From Flavobacteriales bacterium (GTDB lineage: Bacteria > Bacteroidota > Bacteroidia > Flavobacteriales > UBA7312): 64,000 nucleotides of DNA. A program made the position numbers and the translations under genes. The notes beneath the pieces were generated by a model. The model was not told the DNA's origin. It saw only the letters and a list, made by a program, of their open reading frames with translations, and ran no database searches. The stretch spans positions 1 through 64,000 of the forward strand of contig JAQWJZ010000010.1 in NCBI GenBank assembly GCA_029248105.1. Direction: 5' to 3'. Below, one piece after another: positions 55,794 through 64,000 of the stretch (position 1 is the stretch's first letter; the number at the start of each line of letters is the position of its first letter).

Positions 55794-56984
55794 TTAGTTG
55801 ATAATTTTCATTTCACGACCAACCTTAGTAAATGCAGCTATGGCTTTATCTAGGTGCTCCTTGGTATGTGCCGCTGAAACTTGAACTCTAATCCTAGCCT
55901 GATCTTTAGGCACAACAGGGAAAAAGAATCCAATCACATAAATCCCCTCTTCTAGTAGTTTGTCAGCCATGATTTGCGAAGTTTTTGCATCATAAAGCAT
56001 AACGGGAACTATGGGGTGAACGCCTTCCTTAATATCAAATCCAGCGTCAGTCATTTTACTTCTAAAGTAAGAAGTATTGCTTTCTAACTTATCTCTCAAA
56101 TCAGTTGAGGAAGATAAGATATCCAACACTTCGATGGCAGAACCAACAATAGATGGTGCTAAAGAATTAGAAAAAAGATAGGGTCTAGAACGTTGTCTTA
56201 ACATATCTATTATTTCTTTCCTACCTGAAGTAAACCCTCCCATTGCACCACCCAAAGCCTTACCTAAAGTACCGGTGATAATATCAACTCTGCCCATTAC
56301 ATTGTGATACTCATGAGTTCCTCGTCCTGTTTTTCCAACAAAACCTGTTGAATGACATTCATCAACCATAACTAAAGCATCATACTTTTCAGCCAAATCA
56401 CATATTTTATCTAGCTGAGCGATATAACCATCCATTGAAAAAACACCATCTGTTACAATAATTCTGTTGCGCTGGGCTTGAGACTCTATCAATTTCTGTT
56501 CCAAATCAGCCATATCGTTGTTGTTATATCTGTAACGAGCAGCCTTACACAATCGGACACCATCAATTATGGAAGCATGATTCAATGCGTCAGAAATAAT
56601 AGCATCTTCTTTACCAAACAGTGGTTCAAAAACACCACCATTGGCATCAAATGCAGCAGCATATAAGATGGTGTCTTCTGTTCCTAAAAATTCAGCTATT
56701 TTTTGTTCTAATGTTTTATGGATGTCTTGGGTTCCACAGATAAATCTTACTGAAGATAATCCAAAACCATGTGTATCTAAAGCATCTTTAGCGGCTTGAA
56801 TTACTCGAGGATGTGAAGATAACCCCAAATAATTATTTGCACAAAAATTGACAACCTCATCACCTGAAGAGACACGGATATCAGCCCCTTGAGGAGTAAC
56901 AATTGTCCTTTCATTTTTATATAGCCCTGAATCTTTAATTGATTTCAGTTCTTCTATTAATTGATTTTTTAATTTACCGTACAT
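55794..56984 (-). CDS. kbl: Glycine C-acetyltransferase (2-amino-3-ketobutyrate CoA ligase)
   Basis: Kbl cleaves 2-amino-3-oxobutyrate with CoA into glycine and acetyl-CoA in threonine breakdown. The 396-residue PLP enzyme has [40 protein letters not shown] and the PLP lysine in [14 protein letters not shown]. These match Kbl better than serine palmitoyltransferase or BioF. Threonine dehydrogenase is not adjacent. The gene lies after gdhA with a terminator between them. Confidence 0.92.
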   Translation of the reverse strand: MYGKLKNQLIEELKSIKDSGLYKNERTIVTPQGADIRVSSGDEVVNFCANNYLGLSSHPRVIQAAKDALDTHGFGLSSVRFICGTQDIHKTLEQKIAEFLGTEDTILYAAAFDANGGVFEPLFGKEDAIISDALNHASIIDGVRLCKAARYRYNNNDMADLEQKLIESQAQRNRIIVTDGVFSMDGYIAQLDKICDLAEKYDALVMVDECHSTGFVGKTGRGTHEYHNVMGRVDIITGTLGKALGGAMGGFTSGRKEIIDMLRQRSRPYLFSNSLAPSIVGSAIEVLDILSSSTDLRDKLESNTSYFRSKMTDAGFDIKEGVHPIVPVMLYDAKTSQIMADKLLEEGIYVIGFFFPVVPKDQARIRVQVSAAHTKEHLDKAIAAFTKVGREMKIIN

Positions 56985-57000
56985 CTTATTAAGTATTTTT

Positions 57001-57030
57001 AGAAAAGAAAAAAGGGAGTTTCCTCCCTTT
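57001..57030 (-). terminator. Terminator after gdhA
   Basis: Minus-strand AAAGGGAG pairs with CTCCCTTT around a short loop and is followed by a T-rich run. Confidence 0.8.
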
Positions 57031-57051
57031 GTAAAAAATTAATTTTGAAAC

Positions 57052-58410
<1,359 letters not shown>

Positions 58411-58424
58411 TTATTTTTCGCCAA

Positions 58425-58432
58425 CAAATGTA
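58425..58432 (-). promoter_or_regulatory. -7 element of gdhA
   Basis: Minus-strand TACATTTG is a full consensus match 23 bases before the gdhA ATG. Confidence 0.5.
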
Positions 58433-58552
58433 TCATTTTTCAATATTCAAATGATTTTTTTTTGAAAATTTTGGACTAAAAAATAGCATATCATCAACTT
58501 TTTTAATGACCTAATCTAAACAGCTTTTACATGGTGTAAGTAGTACACTAAT

Positions 58553-58831
58553 TTAATATAGGATGACTTTTTTGATATTATTCATGTTTGATTCTGTCTG
58601 ATATTGTAAAAAATAAATACCTCGAGCAAAATTAATTGTCGATAATTGAAGAGTTTCAAGCTCATTTGAGTTTAATTCTTTCTTCCATATTATTTTGCCA
58701 GAAACATCGATCAACTGAAGTTTAGATTGATTTTCAGCTACGTCAAACTTTATATGTATTAAATCTTTAGCAGGATTGGAATACAGATGGAAGTTTGCGT
58801 GATTATATGACTTTAAGCCCACCGTTTGCAC
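58553..58831 (-). pseudogene. Orphan T9SS sorting domain (C-terminal end of a lost cargo gene)
   Basis: This 92-codon frame begins with a GTG inside the dprA remnant and has no signal peptide. From about residue 13 it is a full type A T9SS sorting domain: FHLYSNPAKDLIHIKF, LQLIDVSGKIIWKKE, and NFARGIYFLQYQTESN, ending KKVILY. A sorting domain without signal and passenger cannot be exported, so this is most simply the 3' end of a cargo gene whose front part was removed when it was joined to dprA. The junction lies near 58803-58850. Confidence 0.65.
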
Positions 58832-59204
58832 TGGCCTTGCGAGTGCCTACAACACTAATGATGGGTTTATCGTTCCACTCTATTTTTCCTTTACTAAACA
58901 ACAAAATAGGTGCATCAACACATTGTTTTAATTGATATGGGTAATGTGAATCCCAAAATGACAATACTTCTATTTTATGTTTGTCTATGTAATTAATTTC
59001 TTCTTGAGCTCTTTTCAGAACAGTGGGGTTTTGTATTTCATTAGCTAAGGCACTCCCAATAGTTGGAATCTTTTTTAGATTAGAAATCTTCTCCTTAAAT
59101 ACGGCTTCTGGACCGCCACAATAAGCAATTAACTTTTTGGCGGTTACTGGACCAACACCTTTAATAAGTGAAAGCCCTAATTGAAAAACAAGCTCTTGTG
59201 ACAT
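58803..59204 (-). pseudogene. dprA: Truncated DNA-processing protein DprA (N-terminal third)
   Basis: DprA loads RecA on incoming single strands during natural transformation and is normally about 360-380 residues. Here only 133 remain: the helix-hairpin-helix-like N-terminus (LGLSLIKGVGPVTAKKLIAYCGG, KKIPTIGSALANEIQNP) and the first strand of the Rossmann core (IISVVGTRKAS), then NGGLKVI and a stop. The GxGxG-type nucleic-acid-binding core is missing. The reading frame runs directly into an unrelated T9SS sorting domain in another frame. I place the start at ATG 59204; TAGTTTTG on the minus strand at 59225-59232 would be the -7 element. Confidence 0.75.
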
Positions 59205-59245
59205 GACATTAAATTCGTACTTTGCAAAACTAAACAATATAATTT

Positions 59246-61603
59246 ATGAAACGTTTTTGCCGTTATATTCTAGTGGTTTTAATATTTGCATTTTCGAATG
59301 TTTATGGCCAAGAAATAACTGGAATCGTTTTAGACAATTCAAGTAAAGAACCTCTAATCGGAGTTAATATCATTCTTAATGAAAATGGCGTTGCTTCTTC
59401 TGATGTAAATGGTAATTTTATGATTAAAACATCTGAAGGTATTCATAAGTTAACATTTAAGTTTATAGGTTATAAAGATCAAGTTATAAACCTAAATCTT
59501 TCTACTGGCGAAAATAAAGAAGTGGTGGTAGAGATGAGTGAAGATGCTAAACTAATCGAAACTGTTGTTGTTTCAGCAGGAAAGTTTGAACAACGTATAG
59601 AAGAAACAACCGTTTCCATAGAAGTTATTAAGTCGCAACTGATTGCAAACAAAAACACCACTAATATTCAAACTGCTATAGATCAAGTACCTGGTGTTAA
59701 TATTACTGATGGTCAGGCTAATATACGTGGTGGTAGTGGCTGGAGCTATGGCGCAGGAACCCGAGTACAAGTATTGGTCGATGATATGCCTCTTATCTCT
59801 GGCGATGCAGGACAGGCGCAATGGAGTTTAATATCTACTGAAAATATTAATCAAGTAGAAATTATTAAAGGAGCATCATCTGCATTATATGGCTCTTCAG
59901 CTCTTAATGGGGTTATCAACATCAGGACAGCATATCCAACGGATAAACCAGAAACAAAAATAAACTTACATTATGGCTATTATGATGATGCTAAACGGCA
60001 AAGTTTAAACTGGTGGGGTGAAAGAAATCAGAAGATCTATGGTATGGATTTTCTTCACAAACAAAAAATAGGAAACTTTGATTTGGTATTTGGCGGTTTT
60101 CTTCTTGAAGATGAGGGTTATAGGTATAAAGAAATAACTTCAAGACAAAGAGTAAATTTTAATACCCGATACAGAAACCAAAAGATAGAGGGCTTATCCT
60201 ACGGAGTAAATGCTAATTTTTTATTTAACAAAACAGCTTCTGCCTTAATATGGGAAAGCTATGAGTCCGCTTATATAGCTTTAGATAGTTCTGTTACTAA
60301 AACAAGTGGCGATGTGCATAATATTGACCCCTACATTACTTATGTGAATCCTAGAAATGGAGATAAACATAATATCCGAACAAGGTACATGAAAGTTATT
60401 AATGATAACGAAACTAAAAATGACCCTGACGGACAAGACAATAAATCCACCACTTATTACACCGAATATCAATATCAAAAACACATTGAGCCTATAGGCT
60501 TAAATTGGACAACAGGACTAATGAATGAGTATGTAGATGCTGTTGCAGAGTTATTCAATGGCACCAATTACAGACTCAACAATGCCATCTTCACTCAGTT
60601 GGATAAAAAGTTAGGTTCAAAAATCAATTTATCATTTGGTGCTAGGTACGAGCAGTTCAAGCTACAGACAAGTGAATATTATGAAATGACAAATGGAGAC
60701 ACCATAAACTCATTCAAGGCGGCAAAGCCTGTTTTCAGAGCAGGTATCAATTATCAATTGGCAGAAGGCACTTTTTTAAGATCATCATGGGGGCAAGGAT
60801 ACCGCTTCCCGAGTATTGCTGAATTGTTTATAGAAACAGAAGTAACTAGCGGTATTTATGTTTATCAAAATCCACAGCTAAAACCTGAATCTGGTTGGAG
60901 CTCAGAATTAGCTTTAAAACAAGGATTTAAGCTGGGTAATTGGGGTGGCTATTTGGATATTGCAGGCTTCATAATGGAATACGAAAATATGATGGAGTTT
61001 AGCTTTGGTCAGTGGGAACAAACAACTAGTAACAGCTTGGGTTTAGGTTTCAAATCCATAAATATTGGTGACACCAGAATTTCAGGTCTTGAACTCTCTT
61101 TAAGTGCAGGAGGTAAAATAGGTAAAAATGAACTTTTCCTACTAGCAGGATATACCTATATTGATGCCATTCCTTTAAATCCTGAAATTCCATATGGTGA
61201 AGATGCTAATGGCAACGAACTCAATTATTATAATACGAGTTCATTAGATTCCAATACCTTATTTTTAAAGTATCGTCACAAACATGTAGCTAAGTTAGAT
61301 GCTGAATACAAAATGGGCAAATGGTCGTTTGGCTCTAGTTTAAGATACAATAGTTTTATGCTCAATGTGGACAATATATTTGTTTCTTCCTTCTTTGAAA
61401 CTATAGTGCCAGGCATTCCGCAATCTAGAGAAAATTTATCCGATGGCGATTTTATCGTTGATAGTAGAATTATCTGCCAATTGAGCGATGCCGCATCAGT
61501 ATCACTAATTATAAACAACCTATTCAATAGAGAATATCAAACGCGCCCCTCAAATATGATGGCACCGAGAACCATATCTCTCAAATTTGGAGTTGCTTTA
61601 TGA
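59246..61603 (+). CDS. TonB-dependent receptor with carboxypeptidase-like regulatory domain
   Basis: A 785-residue outer-membrane receptor. The signal peptide ends NVYGQ. The regulatory domain (EITGIVLDNSSKEPLIGVNI, VASSDVNGNFMIKT) runs to about residue 105, and the plug contains AIDQVPGVNITDGQANIRGGSGWSYG and IIKGASSALYGSSALNGVINI. The barrel ends with SLKFGVAL. It overlaps kdsB by 4 bp. Some features (RGGSG plug, alternating Asn/Tyr loops) resemble siderophore or cobalamin receptors, but the ligand cannot be assigned. The gene is divergent from the dprA remnant. Confidence 0.9.
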   Translation: MKRFCRYILVVLIFAFSNVYGQEITGIVLDNSSKEPLIGVNIILNENGVASSDVNGNFMIKTSEGIHKLTFKFIGYKDQVINLNLSTGENKEVVVEMSEDAKLIETVVVSAGKFEQRIEETTVSIEVIKSQLIANKNTTNIQTAIDQVPGVNITDGQANIRGGSGWSYGAGTRVQVLVDDMPLISGDAGQAQWSLISTENINQVEIIKGASSALYGSSALNGVINIRTAYPTDKPETKINLHYGYYDDAKRQSLNWWGERNQKIYGMDFLHKQKIGNFDLVFGGFLLEDEGYRYKEITSRQRVNFNTRYRNQKIEGLSYGVNANFLFNKTASALIWESYESAYIALDSSVTKTSGDVHNIDPYITYVNPRNGDKHNIRTRYMKVINDNETKNDPDGQDNKSTTYYTEYQYQKHIEPIGLNWTTGLMNEYVDAVAELFNGTNYRLNNAIFTQLDKKLGSKINLSFGARYEQFKLQTSEYYEMTNGDTINSFKAAKPVFRAGINYQLAEGTFLRSSWGQGYRFPSIAELFIETEVTSGIYVYQNPQLKPESGWSSELALKQGFKLGNWGGYLDIAGFIMEYENMMEFSFGQWEQTTSNSLGLGFKSINIGDTRISGLELSLSAGGKIGKNELFLLAGYTYIDAIPLNPEIPYGEDANGNELNYYNTSSLDSNTLFLKYRHKHVAKLDAEYKMGKWSFGSSLRYNSFMLNVDNIFVSSFFETIVPGIPQSRENLSDGDFIVDSRIICQLSDAASVSLIINNLFNREYQTRPSNMMAPRTISLKFGVAL

Positions 61604-62319
61604 CAATAATAGGAATCATACCAGCTCGATATAATTCGACACGTTTGCCGGGCAAACCACTAGCAGATATTCTAGGAAAAAGTATGATACGCCGAGTTTA
61701 TGAAAGAGCCCAACTGTCCAAGTTAGATAAAATAGTAGTTGCCACTGACGACCAACGTATTGTTGATGAAGTCAAGTCTTTTGGTGGCGAGGCAATAATG
61801 ACCTCAAGCCAACATATTAGTGGCACAGATAGGTGCTTAGAAGTACTATTATCGCTGACTGAAAAATACGACGCAGTGGTTAATATTCAAGGCGATGAGC
61901 CCTTCATTGAACCCAAGCAAATTAATCAACTAATTGATGCTTTTACCAACCAAAACATTGAGATAGCAACTCTAGCTAAAAGCATTGAAAATGAAGAAAT
62001 ATTAGTCAACACGAGCAAACCAAAAGTAAATTTTGATGCTAATGGTGTTGCTATTTCCTTTGATAGGCTTATAAATTCCCCTTTTCAGAAAGGTGCCTTT
62101 TTTAAACATATTGGCATTTATGCTTACCGATCTGATATTTTAGAAAAGGTATGTAAGCTAAAGCCGTCTTCTCTAGAAATTGAACACAAACTAGAACAGT
62201 GGAGGTGGTTAGAAAATGGTTATAAGCTATCGGTTTTAGAAACTCCATTTGAATCCCATTCTGTGGATACTCCAGCAGATTTGAAAAAAATTATTGAAAG
62301 ATTTGGGGACAGTTGCTGA
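61600..62319 (+). CDS. kdsB: 3-deoxy-manno-octulosonate cytidylyltransferase
   Basis: KdsB activates Kdo as CMP-Kdo for the inner core of lipopolysaccharide. The 239-residue protein has ARYNSTRLPGKPLADILGKSMI, VVATDDQRIVDEV, NIQGDEPFIEP and HIGIYAYRSDIL, all diagnostic. Its ATG overlaps the receptor stop (ATGA). Association with a TonB receptor is probably just transcriptional. Confidence 0.96.
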   Translation: MTIIGIIPARYNSTRLPGKPLADILGKSMIRRVYERAQLSKLDKIVVATDDQRIVDEVKSFGGEAIMTSSQHISGTDRCLEVLLSLTEKYDAVVNIQGDEPFIEPKQINQLIDAFTNQNIEIATLAKSIENEEILVNTSKPKVNFDANGVAISFDRLINSPFQKGAFFKHIGIYAYRSDILEKVCKLKPSSLEIEHKLEQWRWLENGYKLSVLETPFESHSVDTPADLKKIIERFGDSC

Positions 62320-62340
62320 TTTTGATACTTTAGCAAAACG

Positions 62341-63324
62341 ATGAAGATAAAAATTAACAAGCACATTTCATTCCTTTTGTGTGAGCACAATTGTGTAGTC
62401 ATTCCAGACTTTGGTGGCTTTGTTGCCAACTATGAGTCGGCACGTATTGACAGCCAATCACACCTTATGTACGCTCCCAAAAAGACCATTGTTTTTAATA
62501 AAAGTTTACAAAACAATGACGGACTACTGGTGAATGAAATAGCTTCTTGTGAAGGCTTGACTTTCAAACAAGCTAAAAAAGAATTGGATAAGTATGTAAT
62601 CGATTTGAAGGAGTCTTTACAGCTTTATAAAAAAGTTTTCATCGATGAAGTAGGTACTTTATTGCATACTTCTGAAGACAAAATATTGTTTGTTCAGTCT
62701 AACTCACGCAATCATTTGTTAGATAGTTTTGGACTAACGACATTACAATACCCTGCTATTGAACGTACATCTGTTCAAGAACGATTTGAAGAAAAAATCA
62801 AGCACATTGACAAGAAACATTTACCAAGCAACAAAAAGCCTTGGTTGAAAGCAGCGGCAGTTCTTCTCCCTCTTTTAATGGTTAGTGCATTGGGTATTTC
62901 CAATAAAGAAAAGATACAAACAACTTACGCTAATCTTTCTCCTTTTTCTTCATCATCTACAGAAGTTGTAGAGACGGTCAAGACGTATAGCATAGCTTCT
63001 TTTGATATTGAAAGCCCTACTAATGAAATTGAAGAGGCTGTGATATCATTCTATCAAGCAAAGGAGAATATCGCTAGTCCTGTATCGATTGAGTTGGACA
63101 AGCATTTTATTATTGCAGGTGCATTTTCGTCAGAGAAAAACGCTCAGAAAATGATAGATAGATTGAAGGGTGCAAACTTTGGCAATTCTAAAATCGTCAA
63201 TCAAAGTAGTTCAGGGCTTTACAGAGTATGCTACGATGGTTTTGTAAATTCTTCTGACGCTCTAATTGCACTTCGAAAAATTAAAAGAACCAATTCTTCA
63301 GCTTGGCTTTTATCACTAAATTAA
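62341..63324 (+). CDS. HU-CCDC81/SPOR-domain inner-membrane protein
   Basis: A 327-residue protein with an N-terminal HU-like domain of the CCDC81 type (ISFLLCEHNCVVIPDFGGFVANY, then a second half to about 130), one membrane helix (about 168-187) and a C-terminal SPOR domain (about 255-327: FIIAGAFSSEKNAQKMIDRLK) that should bind denuded septal peptidoglycan. The HU part would face the cytoplasm and could touch DNA or protein. This combination is widespread in Bacteroidota and may link the division site to the nucleoid; that role is inference. Confidence 0.85.
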   Translation: MKIKINKHISFLLCEHNCVVIPDFGGFVANYESARIDSQSHLMYAPKKTIVFNKSLQNNDGLLVNEIASCEGLTFKQAKKELDKYVIDLKESLQLYKKVFIDEVGTLLHTSEDKILFVQSNSRNHLLDSFGLTTLQYPAIERTSVQERFEEKIKHIDKKHLPSNKKPWLKAAAVLLPLLMVSALGISNKEKIQTTYANLSPFSSSSTEVVETVKTYSIASFDIESPTNEIEEAVISFYQAKENIASPVSIELDKHFIIAGAFSSEKNAQKMIDRLKGANFGNSKIVNQSSSGLYRVCYDGFVNSSDALIALRKIKRTNSSAWLLSLN

Positions 63325-63328
63325 AACA

Positions 63329-63838
63329 ATGTCATCCAAAACACCTTTACAAAGTTTAGCCACTCTTACCGAGATGGTACTTCCTAACGATACCAACAAT
63401 TTAGATAACCTAATGGGTGGTCGTCTTTTGCATTGGATGGATATTGCAGCCGCTATTTCTGCACACCGTCATTGTGGGCGAATTGTAGTTACTGCATCGG
63501 TAAATAATGTATCTTTTGAAAAGCCTATCCCAAGGGGTAGCATTGTCACTTTAGAAGCTAAAGTATCGAGAGCATTCAAGTCGTCTATGGAGGTATTTGT
63601 AGATGTATGGATGGAAAATCAAGCCACCAAAGGGCGACAAAAATGTAACGAAGCTATCTATACTTTTGTAGCCGTTGACCAATTGGGTAATCCTATTTCT
63701 GTACCTTCTATTAGTGCTGAGTCTGATTTAGAAAAAGAGCGTTTTGAAGGAGCCTTACGCAGACGCCAATTGAGTTTAATTCTTGCAGGTAGGTTGAAGC
63801 CTGAGGATGCCACAGAGCTAAAAGCACTGTTTACTTAA
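63329..63838 (+). CDS. Acyl-CoA thioesterase (hotdog fold, YciA/ACOT-like)
   Basis: A 169-residue cytoplasmic thioesterase. The hotdog active site is in LPNDTNNLDNLMGGRLLHWMDIAAA, with the Asn, Asp and Gly residues of the family, followed by VVTASVNNVSFEKPIPRGSIVTLEAKV. It hydrolyses acyl-CoA of unknown chain length. It follows the HU/SPOR gene by 4 bp and its end overlaps the convergent GT9 gene by 8 bp. Confidence 0.9.
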   Translation: MSSKTPLQSLATLTEMVLPNDTNNLDNLMGGRLLHWMDIAAAISAHRHCGRIVVTASVNNVSFEKPIPRGSIVTLEAKVSRAFKSSMEVFVDVWMENQATKGRQKCNEAIYTFVAVDQLGNPISVPSISAESDLEKERFEGALRRRQLSLILAGRLKPEDATELKALFT

Positions 63839-64000
63839 TAGGACTGAAATCTATTTCTGTCATACACTTGAAATGTCCACGTGGGCATTTGGCATAGCCT
63901 ATCTTGGAACAAGGACGACATCCTAATTCTTTATTCTCCACCATTACCGATTCAGGATCAGGAAGATAAGGCACCATGCCAAAAGCTGGTGCGGTATTAC
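63831..64000 (-). CDS. Glycosyltransferase family 9 (heptosyltransferase-like), C-terminal end
   Basis: On the minus strand a frame open at the right edge ends with TAA at 63831-63833. The visible residues (GMVPYLPDPESVMVENKELG, CRPCSKIGYAKCPRGHFKCM) match the C-terminal end of GT9 proteins, including the typical Cys-rich CRPC and KCPxGHFKC pattern. The rest lies outside the window. It probably adds a sugar to lipopolysaccharide, consistent with kdsB nearby. Confidence 0.7.
   Translation of the reverse strand, partial: NTAPAFGMVPYLPDPESVMVENKELGCRPCSKIGYAKCPRGHFKCMTEIDFSPIK

Noticed and set aside
58553-59204. A transposon or insertion sequence as cause of the dprA junction
   Set aside because: No transposase frame, terminal inverted repeat or target duplication was seen around the junction.

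Overview
The window reads as a chromosome segment of a Bacteroidota bacterium, most likely a marine member of the Flavobacteriales. The DNA is AT-rich. Many secreted proteins carry type IX secretion (T9SS) or gliding-motility-associated C-terminal domains, and there are two large TonB-dependent receptors with carboxypeptidase-like regulatory domains. Promoters follow the Bacteroidota pattern (TTTG, about 19-21 bases, TAnnTTTG), and start codons lack Shine-Dalgarno sequences. I saw no tRNA, rRNA, CRISPR array, insertion sequence or prophage. No stretch longer than 300 bases lacks a gene.

Layout. (1) 96-3108: a T9SS-type tail-fibre-like protein gene broken by one in-frame stop, then divergent trmB and a glycosyltransferase. 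(2) 3094-11662: a complete phosphate-starvation island: phoR-phoB on the minus strand, a porin, pstS, pstC-pstA-pstB-phoU, a 28-residue membrane microprotein and a PiT-like permease. Three promoters in it carry TT(A/T)ACA-type repeats phased at 11 bp, which I read as PhoB boxes. (3) 11725-15098: a LuxE-like enzyme, a GNAT acetyltransferase and a large secreted T9SS protein. (4) 15084-20185: tyrS, a reductase/epimerase, small lipoproteins, dihydroorotase and polyprenol-phosphate mannose synthase. (5) 20364-26429: a lamin-tail surface protein, a TonB-dependent receptor and a secreted two-HKD phospholipase D-family protein, possibly a system for using extracellular nucleic acid or phospholipid. 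(6) 26430-37004: alpha/beta hydrolase, pdxJ, then a long envelope-biogenesis operon (CBS protein, POTRA-barrel protein, nadK, porG-like, uppS, bamA, two skp-like chaperones) and murI. (7) 36994-43423: gamma-carbonic-anhydrase-like protein, nfu, and surface or T9SS proteins. (8) 43509-51689: sucB-sucA, then an overlapping trio of RND exporter, rmlA and polyprenyl synthase. (9) 51789-58401: the translation cluster rplM-rpsI-rpsB-tsf-pyrH-frr, then kbl and gdhA. (10) 58553-64000: a truncated dprA abutting an orphan T9SS C-terminal domain, a second TonB receptor, kdsB, an HU/SPOR protein, a thioesterase and the end of a GT9 glycosyltransferase.

The most notable items are the phosphate regulon with its 11-bp-phased operators and the microprotein under the best of them, the dprA/T9SS junction, the stop-interrupted gene at the left end, and the lamin-tail/TonB/HKD-hydrolase cluster.
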